A stretch of 64,000 nucleotides of DNA from Kerstersia gyiorum (GTDB lineage: Bacteria; Pseudomonadota; Gammaproteobacteria; Burkholderiales; Burkholderiaceae_B). The stretch spans positions 372,001 through 436,000 of the forward strand of contig NZ_SGWZ01000003.1 of NCBI RefSeq assembly GCF_004216755.1, written 5' to 3'. The stretch's first letter is position 1; each line of letters starts with the position of its first letter. The position numbers and the translations under genes are program-made. Positions 1-8,395 of the stretch are shown here, piece by piece. A model generated the notes under the pieces. That model was not told where the DNA came from and searched no databases. It saw only the letters and a list, made by a program, of their open reading frames with translations.

Positions 1-1753
1 ACTCGCGCAGGTTGGCGACCAGCTGTTCCAGCTGCTGTTCATTGGCAAGGTCCAGGCCGCTTGAATTGCGGCGGGCGCTGCCATACAGATCCAGCGGCAG
101 CGGAATGCCCTGGTGCGGCAGGCCCAGCGTGCCTTCGGCGGCGGCCATGGCTTCGACCAGCGTCACCGGATCGCGTACCAGCTCTTCCAGGGAAATGCCC
201 TGATCCGCCACACGATTCACAAACGATGTATTGGCGCCGTTTTCCAGCAAACGGCGCACCAGGTAGGCCAGCAGCGTTTCATGCGTACCCACCGGTGCAT
301 AGATGCGGCAGGGACGGCCCAGCTTGCCTTCGCTCACCGGCCCGACCACCTGTTCATACAGGGGTTCGCCCATGCCGTGCAGGCACTGGAATTCATATTG
401 GCCGGGCTGATAATTTTCCGGGCCGGCCAGTTCATAAATCGTGGCCAGGGTCTGCGCGTTGTGCGTGGCGAATTGCGGGTAAATGGCATCCGGCGCGCCC
501 AGCAGCTTGCGGGCGCAGGCGATGTAGGACAGATCGGTGTAGGGCTTGCGCGTATAGACCGGATAGCCGTCCATGCCGTCGATCTGGGCACGCTTGATTT
601 CGCTGTCCCAGTAGGCGCCCTTCACCAGACGGATCATCAGGCGCTGGCCGCTGCGCCGCGCCAGGTCGATCACATAGTCGATCACGAAGGGGCAACGCTT
701 CTGGTAGGCCTGGATGACGAAACCGATGCCCTTCCAGCCCTTCAGATCCGGCTCGAAGCACAGGCGCTCGAGCAGGTCCAGCGAGATTTCCAGGCGATCA
801 GCCTCTTCCGCGTCGATATTCAGGCCGATATCGTATTGGCGCGCCAGGCGTGCCAGCTTCAGCACAATGGGATACAGCTCGGCCTGCACACGTTCCACTT
901 GCGCACGGCTGTAGCGCGGGTGCAACGCGGACAACTTGATGGAAATCCCCGGGCCTTCATAGACGCCACGGCCATTGGATGCCTTGCCGATGGCGTGAAT
1001 GGCCTGTTCGTAGTCATTCAGGTAGCGTTGTGCATCCTCCGCCGTCAAGGCAGCCTCGCCCAGCATGTCATAGGAATAGCGGAAGCCCTGCGGCTCCAGC
1101 GAACTCGCGTGGCGCAGCGCTTCTTCCATGGTTTCGCCGGTGACGAACTGTTCGCCCATCATCCGCATCGCCATGTCCACACCCTTGCGGATCAAGGGTT
1201 CGCCACCGCGCGCGATCAGGCGTCCCAGCGAAGCGCTCATGCCCTTTTCGCTATGGGTAGCCACCAGCTTGCCGGTGAGCATCAGGCCCCAGGCTGCCGC
1301 ATTGACGAACACGGACGGGCTTTGACCGACGTGTTCTTTCCAGTTGCCCCGGCTGATCTTGTCGCGGATCAGGACATCACGCGTCGCCTTGTCGGGAATA
1401 CGCAGCAGCGCTTCCGCCAGGCACATCAGCGCAATCCCTTCCTGTGACGACAGCGCAAATTCCTGCAGCAGGCCTTGCACCAGGCCGGCTTTGCCGGACG
1501 CCGTCTTGCGCTGGCGCAGCGCACTGGCGACCTTGAGCGCCAGCGCCTGGGCGCGGCCGGAAAGATCCGCCGGCAGGCGCGCACGCTCCAGCAACCAGGG
1601 GACAGCTTCGGTTTCAGGCCGGCGCCAGGCCGCCGTAATGGCAGCCCGCAATTCGGATTGCGGCGCCAGCGGCGTCACATGGGCAAACGGGGCGGCGGCA
1701 GGAGCAGCAGCAGAGGAGGCCTGGGGGGCGGCTACAGGAGCGGAAATGGACAT
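1..1753 (-). CDS. putA: Bifunctional proline dehydrogenase / P5C dehydrogenase PutA, N-terminal part (runs off the left edge)
   Basis: Oxidises proline to glutamate in two steps at the inner face of the membrane, using FAD then NAD. The 584 codons visible hold the proline dehydrogenase half. Family-typical stretches include GPGISIKLSALHPRY, RLMIRLVKGAYWDSEIKRAQ and the substrate-binding RRLLENGANTSF segment. The P5C dehydrogenase half lies beyond the window. The start chosen is ATG at 1753. The N-terminus is an Ala/Pro-rich tail followed directly by the alpha domain, so the ribbon-helix-helix DNA-binding module of E. coli PutA appears absent. Control in trans by the divergent Lrp-type regulator 112 bp away is the natural inference. 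Confidence 0.95.
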   Translation of the reverse strand, partial: MSISAPVAAPQASSAAAPAAAPFAHVTPLAPQSELRAAITAAWRRPETEAVPWLLERARLPADLSGRAQALALKVASALRQRKTASGKAGLVQGLLQEFALSSQEGIALMCLAEALLRIPDKATRDVLIRDKISRGNWKEHVGQSPSVFVNAAAWGLMLTGKLVATHSEKGMSASLGRLIARGGEPLIRKGVDMAMRMMGEQFVTGETMEEALRHASSLEPQGFRYSYDMLGEAALTAEDAQRYLNDYEQAIHAIGKASNGRGVYEGPGISIKLSALHPRYSRAQVERVQAELYPIVLKLARLARQYDIGLNIDAEEADRLEISLDLLERLCFEPDLKGWKGIGFVIQAYQKRCPFVIDYVIDLARRSGQRLMIRLVKGAYWDSEIKRAQIDGMDGYPVYTRKPYTDLSYIACARKLLGAPDAIYPQFATHNAQTLATIYELAGPENYQPGQYEFQCLHGMGEPLYEQVVGPVSEGKLGRPCRIYAPVGTHETLLAYLVRRLLENGANTSFVNRVADQGISLEELVRDPVTLVEAMAAAEGTLGLPHQGIPLPLDLYGSARRNSSGLDLANEQQLEQLVANLRE

Positions 1754-1865
1754 AGGATCATCCAAGAAAGACACAGGCGGATATCGCCAAATTTTTTGCT
1801 ATTATCTTTGAAGATGATTAAAATTTTTCTCCATAAAAATCACCATAAATAGAGAAAAAATCAAA

Positions 1866-2351
1866 ATGAGCACCGGGGAACACGAGTTAGACCGAATGGA
1901 CATCCGCATCCTCGAACTGCTGCAGCAGGACGGCCGGATTCCCAACACAAAACTGGCCGAAGCCGTCTCTTTATCCCCTACTGCGGTACTCGCGCGAGTT
2001 CAGCGCCTGACCCGCGAAAACTACATCCTGGGCTACGAAGCACGACTCAATCCACGCAAGCTGAAAGCCGGTTTGCTGGTATTTGTGGAAGTCCTGCTCG
2101 ACCGCACGACGCCGAATGTCTTTGAAGAGTTCAAGCTGGCCGTGCAAGACCGCCAGGAAATCATGGAATGCCATATGGTGGCAGGCGGCTTCGACTACCT
2201 GCTGAAAACCCGCCACGACAATATGGAAGCCTATCGGGATTTCGCCGGCCGGGTGCTGTGGCAATTGCCGGGGGTGCGCGAAACCCGCACCTATGCGGTC
2301 ATGGAAGAGGTGAAAAGCTCCATGGCACTGGATTTGACGCATGCCTGGTAG
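1866..2351 (+). CDS. Lrp/AsnC family regulator, probably PutR-like activator of putA
   Basis: 161 aa. N-terminal winged HTH (about residues 8-60, LDRMDIRILELLQQDGRIPN onward) followed by an RAM/AsnC effector domain with the family stretch GGFDYLLKTR. It is transcribed divergently from putA across a very AT-rich 112-bp gap, the usual setting for Lrp-type proline regulators (PutR) in bacteria whose PutA lacks its own DNA-binding domain. Family assignment is firm. The proline-specific role is inferred from position, and a general Lrp role remains possible. Confidence 0.9.
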   Translation: MSTGEHELDRMDIRILELLQQDGRIPNTKLAEAVSLSPTAVLARVQRLTRENYILGYEARLNPRKLKAGLLVFVEVLLDRTTPNVFEEFKLAVQDRQEIMECHMVAGGFDYLLKTRHDNMEAYRDFAGRVLWQLPGVRETRTYAVMEEVKSSMALDLTHAW

Positions 2352-2529
2352 GCCGGCCCCTACCCTACCCCTGGCCTGCAGGAAAAACAGAAAAAAGAAA
2401 ACAATTAATTTAACAAGGAAAACAAACAAATAAGGAAAACCCTTTATACACAGCAATATACGGGTTATTCCCATCGGTAAATCCTGGCCATATATTTATC
2501 ATAATTAACAAAATAACCAGGAGACCACC

Positions 2530-3681
2530 ATGTTGAAAACCCAGTTCCGCGCGACGGCCTGGCTGGCAGCCTGCGCCAGCGCCATCGCCTTGCCCGCTGC
2601 TGCCGATGTCACCATCGGCGTTGTGTTGCCCTTGACCGGGCCGACCTCCGCCCTGGGCCTGCAGGTCCAGAATGGCATCAAACTCTGGCCAGATGAAATC
2701 GCTGGAGAGAAACTCAAAGTCATCGTCATGGACGACGCAACCGATCCCACCGTCGCCATCCGCAATACCCGGCGCCTGATCACCGAAGACAAGGTCGATG
2801 TGATCGTCGGCTCGGCCGCCACGCCCATTGCGCTGGCCATGGTAGATGTAGCGTTGGAGTCGAAAACGCCGCAGCTGGCGGTATCTCCGCCCCCGATTCC
2901 GCCTGGCAAGGAAACCTGGACCTTCCGCCTCGCCCCCTCATCGGCCACGATTGCGGAAGCCATGTTCGACCACATGCAGCGCCAGGGCATCAAGACCCTC
3001 GGATTCCTGGGATATACCGACGCCTACGGTGAGTCCTGGCTGCAGGATGTCAGCAAAATGGCGGCAGATCATGGCATAGCGCTTTCCGCTGTCGAACGTT
3101 TCCAGCGAACCGACAACAGCGTGACCGGCCAGAGCCTGAAGCTGGTAGCCGCCAATCCGGATGCCGTCCTGATCGTCGCCTCCGGTTCCGGTGCAGCCAT
3201 GCCGCACCGGGCCATGGTCGAACGCGGCTACAAGGGCAAGCTTTACCAGACCCACGCGGCCGCCAGCCGGGATCTGCTGCGCGTCGGCGGCAAGGCGCTC
3301 GAAGGCGCCTACGTCCTGTCCGGGCCTGCTGTCGTCGCGGAACAGTTGCCGGCGGATTTCCCGTCCAAACAGGCAGCCATGGACTACGTCCAGCAATACG
3401 AGGCGAAATACGGTCCCGGTACACGCAATCAGTTCGCCGCCCACGCCTATGACATCCAGGAACTGCTCAAGCATGTCATCCCCATGGCGCTGCAATCCGC
3501 CAAACCGGGAACGCCCGAATTCCGTGCCGCACTGCGCGACGCGCTGGAGGCGATGCCGGAACTGCCCGTCTCCCAGGGCATGCTCGATTACACCCCCAGC
3601 GATCACTGGGGTTTTTCGCCGAAAAGCACAGTCGTGTTGAAAGTCGTCAATGGTGATTGGCAACTTGAACCCAAGGACTGA
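2530..3681 (+). CDS. Branched-chain amino-acid-type ABC transporter periplasmic binding protein (orphan)
   Basis: 383 aa with a cleavable signal peptide (hydrophobic AWLAACASAIALPAAA, cleavage after the AxA) and a Peripla_BP_6/LivJ-type fold beginning VTIGVVLPLTGPTSALG. A good SD (CAGGAGA) precedes the ATG. No permease or ATPase genes adjoin it, so it must borrow a transporter encoded elsewhere or act as a sensor partner. The ligand cannot be read from the sequence; amino acids or aromatic acids are typical for the family. A 9-bp hairpin follows the stop. Confidence 0.88.
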   Translation: MLKTQFRATAWLAACASAIALPAAADVTIGVVLPLTGPTSALGLQVQNGIKLWPDEIAGEKLKVIVMDDATDPTVAIRNTRRLITEDKVDVIVGSAATPIALAMVDVALESKTPQLAVSPPPIPPGKETWTFRLAPSSATIAEAMFDHMQRQGIKTLGFLGYTDAYGESWLQDVSKMAADHGIALSAVERFQRTDNSVTGQSLKLVAANPDAVLIVASGSGAAMPHRAMVERGYKGKLYQTHAAASRDLLRVGGKALEGAYVLSGPAVVAEQLPADFPSKQAAMDYVQQYEAKYGPGTRNQFAAHAYDIQELLKHVIPMALQSAKPGTPEFRAALRDALEAMPELPVSQGMLDYTPSDHWGFSPKSTVVLKVVNGDWQLEPKD

Positions 3682-3700
3682 ATCCCGCCACCTAAAGATA

Positions 3701-3723
3701 TCCTCCCTGGGCAACAGGGAGGA
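3701..3723 (+). terminator. Hairpin terminator after the ABC binding protein
   Basis: Perfect 9-bp stem (TCCTCCCTG / CAGGGAGGA) with a 5-nt loop, 20 bp after the stop codon and followed by only a short TTT, so termination may be moderate. Confidence 0.6.
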
Positions 3724-3827
3724 TTTCCCTGCTCATGCAGTGAATCCCTAGCGAAAACTCAGCGGCTACCTGCATTCTCTCCATGCAACCGGGCCATAAT
3801 ATAGACCTGCGACAATCAAGGTCCGAC

Positions 3828-4301
3828 ATGGAAGAAAAAGACCCGCAAGCCCTTTCGAGCTCATCCACGCTGGATACCAGTTGCCTGCACCATGTACTGG
3901 GACACCAGTTGGCCATGGCCACCGCCCCTACCCGCAAGGTATTCATCAAGCACATCGGCCAGCCGCTGGATCTGCGGCCGGCAGAATTCTCCATGCTGCT
4001 GATCATTGCCAACAATGCAGGCGTCACGCAAAAGCAGCTGGCCCAGGCGTTGGCCCTGCCGGCACCGAAGGTCACTGTCATGCTGGACCGCCTGAGCGAA
4101 AAAGGCCTGCTGCTGCGCGAGCGCAATACCACGGACAAGCGCTCCATCCGTGTGCACCTGACTCCCGCAGGACAGGAACTGGCCGACCGCGGCTACCAGA
4201 TTTCCCTGCGCATGGAAAACGACCTGCTGCGCGGCCTGACCCAGGCAGAACGCTTCATGCTGCTGGAACTGCTCAACAAGGTTGCACGCCGTTCCCGCTA
4301 A
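3828..4301 (+). CDS. MarR family transcriptional regulator
   Basis: 157 aa from ATG 3828, chosen because AAGG sits 7-8 nt upstream; an in-frame ATG at 3783 lacks a recognisable SD. Winged-helix core around QKQLAQALALPAPKVTVMLDRL with the wing DKRSIRVHLTPAGQELA, as in MarR dimeric repressors that sense phenolic ligands. It lies between the ABC binding protein and a convergent second MarR gene, so its target is not evident. Family is certain, ligand and regulon are not. Confidence 0.88.
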   Translation: MEEKDPQALSSSSTLDTSCLHHVLGHQLAMATAPTRKVFIKHIGQPLDLRPAEFSMLLIIANNAGVTQKQLAQALALPAPKVTVMLDRLSEKGLLLRERNTTDKRSIRVHLTPAGQELADRGYQISLRMENDLLRGLTQAERFMLLELLNKVARRSR

Positions 4302-4356
4302 GGCCGGGCCCGTCCCACGCTCTTCCTACCCACACGGCAGACAACAGCGCCACGGC

Positions 4357-4851
4357 TCATGCAGAAGCCGGCGCAGCTACTTTTTCAAGCAAACGCATCA
4401 ACTGTTGCCGCTCGCCGGTGTCCAGCCGTTCTGCCAGCGCACGCTCGTAGGTATCCATTTTCCGCCGCAGTGCCAGCAGCTCTTCGCGTCCCGCGCCCGT
4501 CACCGCCAGCGCATGGCTGCGCCGGTCGCCTGGTACCGGGCAACGCTGCACAAAACCATGGCGCTCCAGCGTATCTATCACCTTGACCACGCTGGCACGG
4601 TTGACCTGCAGGTGTTCCGCCAGCGCCGACTGGTTCATTCCTGGATGCGTGGCGATCAACGATAGCGCGGTAATTCGCGCAGGCGTCAGTGCATCCGCAC
4701 CCAGTATGCCGAACAACAGCTCGTAGGAACGAACCTGTGCGCGCCTCAGCGCATAGCCCAGCGCGTCATGGCACAGATCCAGCGCCAGGTTCTCAAGTGC
4801 GGCAGGCGCCTGCCCGATATCGGCCAACACCCGGTCCTCAGCGTGCACCAT
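4357..4851 (-). CDS. MarR family regulator, likely repressor of the divergent acyl-CoA cluster
   Basis: 164 aa from ATG 4851, which has a strong SD (GGGAGG, 7 nt spacing). A longer reading from a TTG at 4884 has no SD. Winged helix NQSALAEHLQVNRASVVKVI and wing PGDRRSHALAVTGAGRE are MarR-typical. It is transcribed away from the crotonase gene at 5123 across an AT-rich 270-bp region containing ACATG/ACATGT half-sites (4918-4933). MarR regulators divergent from hydroxycinnamoyl-CoA genes (FerR, CouR) commonly respond to the CoA thioester. That role here is inference. Confidence 0.88.
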   Translation of the reverse strand: MVHAEDRVLADIGQAPAALENLALDLCHDALGYALRRAQVRSYELLFGILGADALTPARITALSLIATHPGMNQSALAEHLQVNRASVVKVIDTLERHGFVQRCPVPGDRRSHALAVTGAGREELLALRRKMDTYERALAERLDTGERQQLMRLLEKVAAPASA

Positions 4852-5122
4852 CCACTTGCCTCCCGGCCAGTTCGGATAAGCCAACTAGCCTAAAAATCAA
4901 TTATCAAAAAAAACAAAACATGCATTTACATGTGTGTATCTCAACCTGCAAAACAGCTGACAGATTAAGGGAAAAACCTATGAAAAATTACCTTTCATGG
5001 CCCTTGCAGCAGAAAGAATAGCATGACAGACTGTTATCCAAATAAACAATTAATAAAGATAACTAAATGGCACGGACACCCAGTATCCAAAAAAGAGCGT
5101 CCGGCCTGGCAAGGAGAAGACA

Positions 5123-5911
5123 ATGCCAACCCCTCGGAACACCCCGCTGGTGACACTGGACATAGACGGTGCCATCGCCACCATCACCCTCAACCGGCCG
5201 GAGAAGCGCAATGCTCTCAGCATGGGCGTCATCCATGAGTTGCAGGATTGTTTTTCCGGCCTGCCCGGCAGCGTCCGGGCTGCCATCCTCAAGGGCGCAG
5301 GCACACACTTCAGCGCCGGACTGGACCTCAGCGAATTGTCCGACACCAGCACAGCCGAAGGCATCCATCAGTCGCTGGCCTGGTATGAAGCGTTTTCACG
5401 CATTCAGTTCGGCCGCGTCCCCGTGGTAGCCGTGCTGCATGGCGCCGTTGTCGGCGGTGGGCTGGAGCTGGCCTCCGCACTGCATGTCCGCATCGCAGAG
5501 GAAACCGCCTATTTCGGTCTGCCGGAAGGACAACGCGGCATTTTCCTGGGCGGCGGCGGCTCCGTGCGCATCGCCAAACTCATCGGTTTTTCCCGTGTCA
5601 CCGAGATGATGCTGACAGGCCATGTCCTGGACGCCAGGGAAGCCCATGCCACCGGCCTGGTGCATTACGTCACGCCTCCCGGCGCCGGCATGGCCAAGGC
5701 CAGGGAACTGGCGGAACGCATCGCGGGCAATGCGTCGATGTCCAATTTTTCCATTTTGAATGCCCTGCCGCTGATCGCCGAGCAGCCCATGTCCCACGGG
5801 CTGTTCACCGAAGCGCTCATGGCAGCCATCGCACAAGGCGAACCGGCTGCCAAGGAACGCCTGCAGGCATTCCTGCAAAAACGCGCCGCCAAGGTCGTGC
5901 CCGGCGGCTAA
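5123..5911 (+). CDS. Crotonase-family enoyl-CoA hydratase/isomerase/lyase
   Basis: 262 aa, SD AAGGAGA five bases before the ATG. Crotonase fold with NRPEKRNALS (CoA-binding loop), the oxyanion segment HFSAGLDLSEL, and both acid/base glutamates in the expected contexts GGGLELAS and GLPEGQRGIFLGGGGS. It is first in a probable operon with a CoA ligase, a thiolase-fold protein and a DUF35 protein. It most likely hydrates, or hydrates and cleaves, an unsaturated acyl-CoA made by the next gene product. Feruloyl-CoA hydratase/lyase (FerB/Ech) is one possibility, but the exact substrate cannot be read. Confidence 0.88.
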   Translation: MPTPRNTPLVTLDIDGAIATITLNRPEKRNALSMGVIHELQDCFSGLPGSVRAAILKGAGTHFSAGLDLSELSDTSTAEGIHQSLAWYEAFSRIQFGRVPVVAVLHGAVVGGGLELASALHVRIAEETAYFGLPEGQRGIFLGGGGSVRIAKLIGFSRVTEMMLTGHVLDAREAHATGLVHYVTPPGAGMAKARELAERIAGNASMSNFSILNALPLIAEQPMSHGLFTEALMAAIAQGEPAAKERLQAFLQKRAAKVVPGG

Positions 5912-6037
5912 GCCCACGCCCCGCCTCCGCCATCTGCCCAGGATTTGGCCTGCCACCCGCAGGCATCTGCCGCCCTGCGCCCGCCCTGACCGGCACGCAA
6001 CGGCAGCCTACCGCCAGCCCCACTGCACGAGGAGACC

Positions 6038-8314
6038 ATGAAGCCCACCCCTGATGCCGCCCATTTCACTCCCCCGGCCGCACCGGACATCCGTCCGTTC
6101 TTCCGTCCGGCCTCGGTTGCCATTATCGGCATGTCCAGCAAACCCGGTTCCGCCGGACAGGTCGTGCTGGCCAACCTGATCAATGGCGGCTACCAAGGAC
6201 CCATCCACCTGGTGGGCCGCAGCGGCGGCACACTGGGCGAACGCCCTGTCCTGACCGATATCTCCCAGCTTCCCGACGGCATCGAGCTTGCCATCCTGAT
6301 GCTGCCTTCCGAAGCCGTGCGCGATGCCGTCCAGGCCTGCGTGGCGAAAGGCATACGGGGCGCCGTTTGCTTTGCCTCCGGCTTTGCGGAAATGGGCGAG
6401 GCCGGCCGCCAGCAACAGCAGGAAATCGCCGCCATAGCCCGCGCGGGCGGCCTGGCCCTGCTGGGCCCCAACACCGTGGGCTATTTCAACTACGCCGATG
6501 CGTTCTACGTGATGATGGTGCCCTTGGTTCTGCCACCGCGCCTGAACCCGGAAGATGGCCCGGCCATCGCCATCGTGGCCCAGAGCGGCGGCGTGGGCGC
6601 CCATATCGCCGCCTCGCTGCTGGCACGCGGCGTACCGCTGTCATACATGATGACCACCGGCAACGAAGCCCAGACCGGACTGGCGGAAATGGTGCGTTTC
6701 TATGCCGCAGACCCGTATACCGGCGCCATTGTCATTTACGCCGAGCAAATCCGTTCAGCCGCCGATTTCCTGGATGCCGCCCGCGCGGCGCGAACGCAGG
6801 GCAAGCCTGTCATCATGCTGCACCCAGGCCGCAGCGAGCAATCCCAGGCAGCGGCGCAATCCCATACCGGCGCTCTCGCTGGCAACCACGCCGCCATGCG
6901 CTTGATGGCCCGTCATGCCGGCGTGCTGGTGGTGGACACCCTGGAAGAAGTCATTGACGTCGGCCAATTGATGCTGCGTTACCCCACCCCGCCCACCGGC
7001 GGACTGGGGCTGGTCACCGCCTCGGGGGCCATCTGCGGCCTGGCGCAAGACTATGTGGACACCCTGGGCCTGGCCATGCCGCCGCTCTCCCCGGCGCAGG
7101 CCGAAACGTTGCGCGGGCACTTGCCGGCTTTCCTGCCATCGCGCAATCCGCTGGATATCGGCACTTTATCCGCCTACCAGCCCTCGATTCTGGAGACCGG
7201 TGTGGCCGCACTGCTGGCCGATCCCGGCATAGGCAGCCTGCTGGCCTCCATGCCCATGCCCGAACCGGCCGCCTCGGTTGAATGGCTGAACTACTTTCTG
7301 GCGGGCGCCGCAGACAGCGGCAAACCGGCGATCTATGTCATGCAAAATGAGGACACGCCACCGGCAGCCGACTTTATTGCGCTGGCGCGCAAACATCGCG
7401 CCGTCATCATGCGCTCCCCGGAGCGCGCCTTGCGGGCGCTGGCTTGCGTCACCCGCTTCGGCCTCGAACAGTCCACCGCTCAGTCCACCGCTCAAGCCGC
7501 GGCACAGACCGCTACACAGACCGCTGCACAAACCGCCAAGCAGCCCGCCATGAACACGCCTGGCGCCATGGCTGCTCCCGCTGCCACCGCCACTGCCATC
7601 ATTACCTCTCGCGCCCATGCCTCCAGCGCCCCGCCCGAGCCATGGCCTGCGATGGCGCCAGGCGCCCAAGCCGAATGGCTGGGCAAGCAGGTTTTGCGGA
7701 CGCTTTCCATTGCCACGCCGCCGGGAGACCTGGCGCGCTCCCTGGAAGACGCCCTGCATATTGCTGCCGGTATCGGCTATCCCGTCGCCCTCAAGGCCCA
7801 GGCTGCCCATCTGACACACAAAAGCGACGCCGGCGGCGTCTTATTGAATATTGCCGATGCGGACGCCCTGCGCGCGGCCTGGCAGACTTTGCAGGACAAC
7901 ATCCGGCGTGCCGCGCCAGATGTGGAACTGGACGGCGCTTTGGTCGAGAAAATGGGCGCGCGCGGCCTCGAACTCGTGGTTGGCGCCAGCCGTGACCCGC
8001 AGTGGGGGCCGATTCTGATGGTTGGCCTGGGCGGTATTTGGGTCGAAGCGCTGGGCGACGTGCAATTGCTGCCGCCAGACCTGCCGCAGGACGCCATCAT
8101 CAGCAAGCTGCTGGCGCTCAAGGGCCATCAGCTGCTGCGCGGGTTCCGCGGCCAGCCTGCCGTGGATCTGCCCGCCGTGGCCAAGGCCGTCGCGCAGATC
8201 GGGCACTTGATGCTGACGCGCCCTGAGATTGCGGAAATAGACATCAACCCCCTGGTGGCCTACCCGGAAGGCCAGGGCGTCATGGCGCTTGATGCGCTGC
8301 TGGTGACCCGCTGA
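6038..8314 (+). CDS. NDP-forming acyl-CoA synthetase (fused alpha-beta, acetyl/feruloyl-CoA ligase family)
   Basis: 758 aa, SD GAGGAGA. N-terminal CoA-binding Rossmann domain (about 18-140, PASVAIIGMSSKPGSAG), then succinyl-CoA-ligase-like domains with AIVAQSGGVGAHIAAS and the phosphohistidine loop SHTGALAGNH (His near 276). From about residue 550 an ATP-grasp domain (GYPVALKAQAAHLTHKSDAGG) ends in EIDINPLVAYPEG. It activates an organic acid to its CoA ester with ATP. The same family contains FerA, the feruloyl-CoA synthetase of Sphingobium. The alpha and beta parts are joined by an unusual AQ/TAQ-rich linker (residues about 477-505). Confidence 0.9.
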   Translation: MKPTPDAAHFTPPAAPDIRPFFRPASVAIIGMSSKPGSAGQVVLANLINGGYQGPIHLVGRSGGTLGERPVLTDISQLPDGIELAILMLPSEAVRDAVQACVAKGIRGAVCFASGFAEMGEAGRQQQQEIAAIARAGGLALLGPNTVGYFNYADAFYVMMVPLVLPPRLNPEDGPAIAIVAQSGGVGAHIAASLLARGVPLSYMMTTGNEAQTGLAEMVRFYAADPYTGAIVIYAEQIRSAADFLDAARAARTQGKPVIMLHPGRSEQSQAAAQSHTGALAGNHAAMRLMARHAGVLVVDTLEEVIDVGQLMLRYPTPPTGGLGLVTASGAICGLAQDYVDTLGLAMPPLSPAQAETLRGHLPAFLPSRNPLDIGTLSAYQPSILETGVAALLADPGIGSLLASMPMPEPAASVEWLNYFLAGAADSGKPAIYVMQNEDTPPAADFIALARKHRAVIMRSPERALRALACVTRFGLEQSTAQSTAQAAAQTATQTAAQTAKQPAMNTPGAMAAPAATATAIITSRAHASSAPPEPWPAMAPGAQAEWLGKQVLRTLSIATPPGDLARSLEDALHIAAGIGYPVALKAQAAHLTHKSDAGGVLLNIADADALRAAWQTLQDNIRRAAPDVELDGALVEKMGARGLELVVGASRDPQWGPILMVGLGGIWVEALGDVQLLPPDLPQDAIISKLLALKGHQLLRGFRGQPAVDLPAVAKAVAQIGHLMLTRPEIAEIDINPLVAYPEGQGVMALDALLVTR
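7468..7545 (+). repeat. Degenerate in-frame repeat encoding an AQ/TA-rich linker
   Basis: Repeated variants of CAGTCCACCGCT and CACAGACCGCT give residues such as STAQSTAQAAAQTATQTAAQ, joining the alpha-like and ATP-grasp parts of the CoA ligase. Such runs can change length by slippage. Confidence 0.65.
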
Positions 8315-8395
8315 ACCCGCGGCATGGCGCCTGCCAAACACGCGCCATGCCTTCGTCCGGCAGCGCCGCCCCGCTGCCACACAAGGAAACCGAGC

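Noticed and set aside
113..1447. Long open frame on the + strand opposite putA
   Set aside because: Antisense shadow of a GC-rich gene; putA motifs are unmistakable on the other strand.
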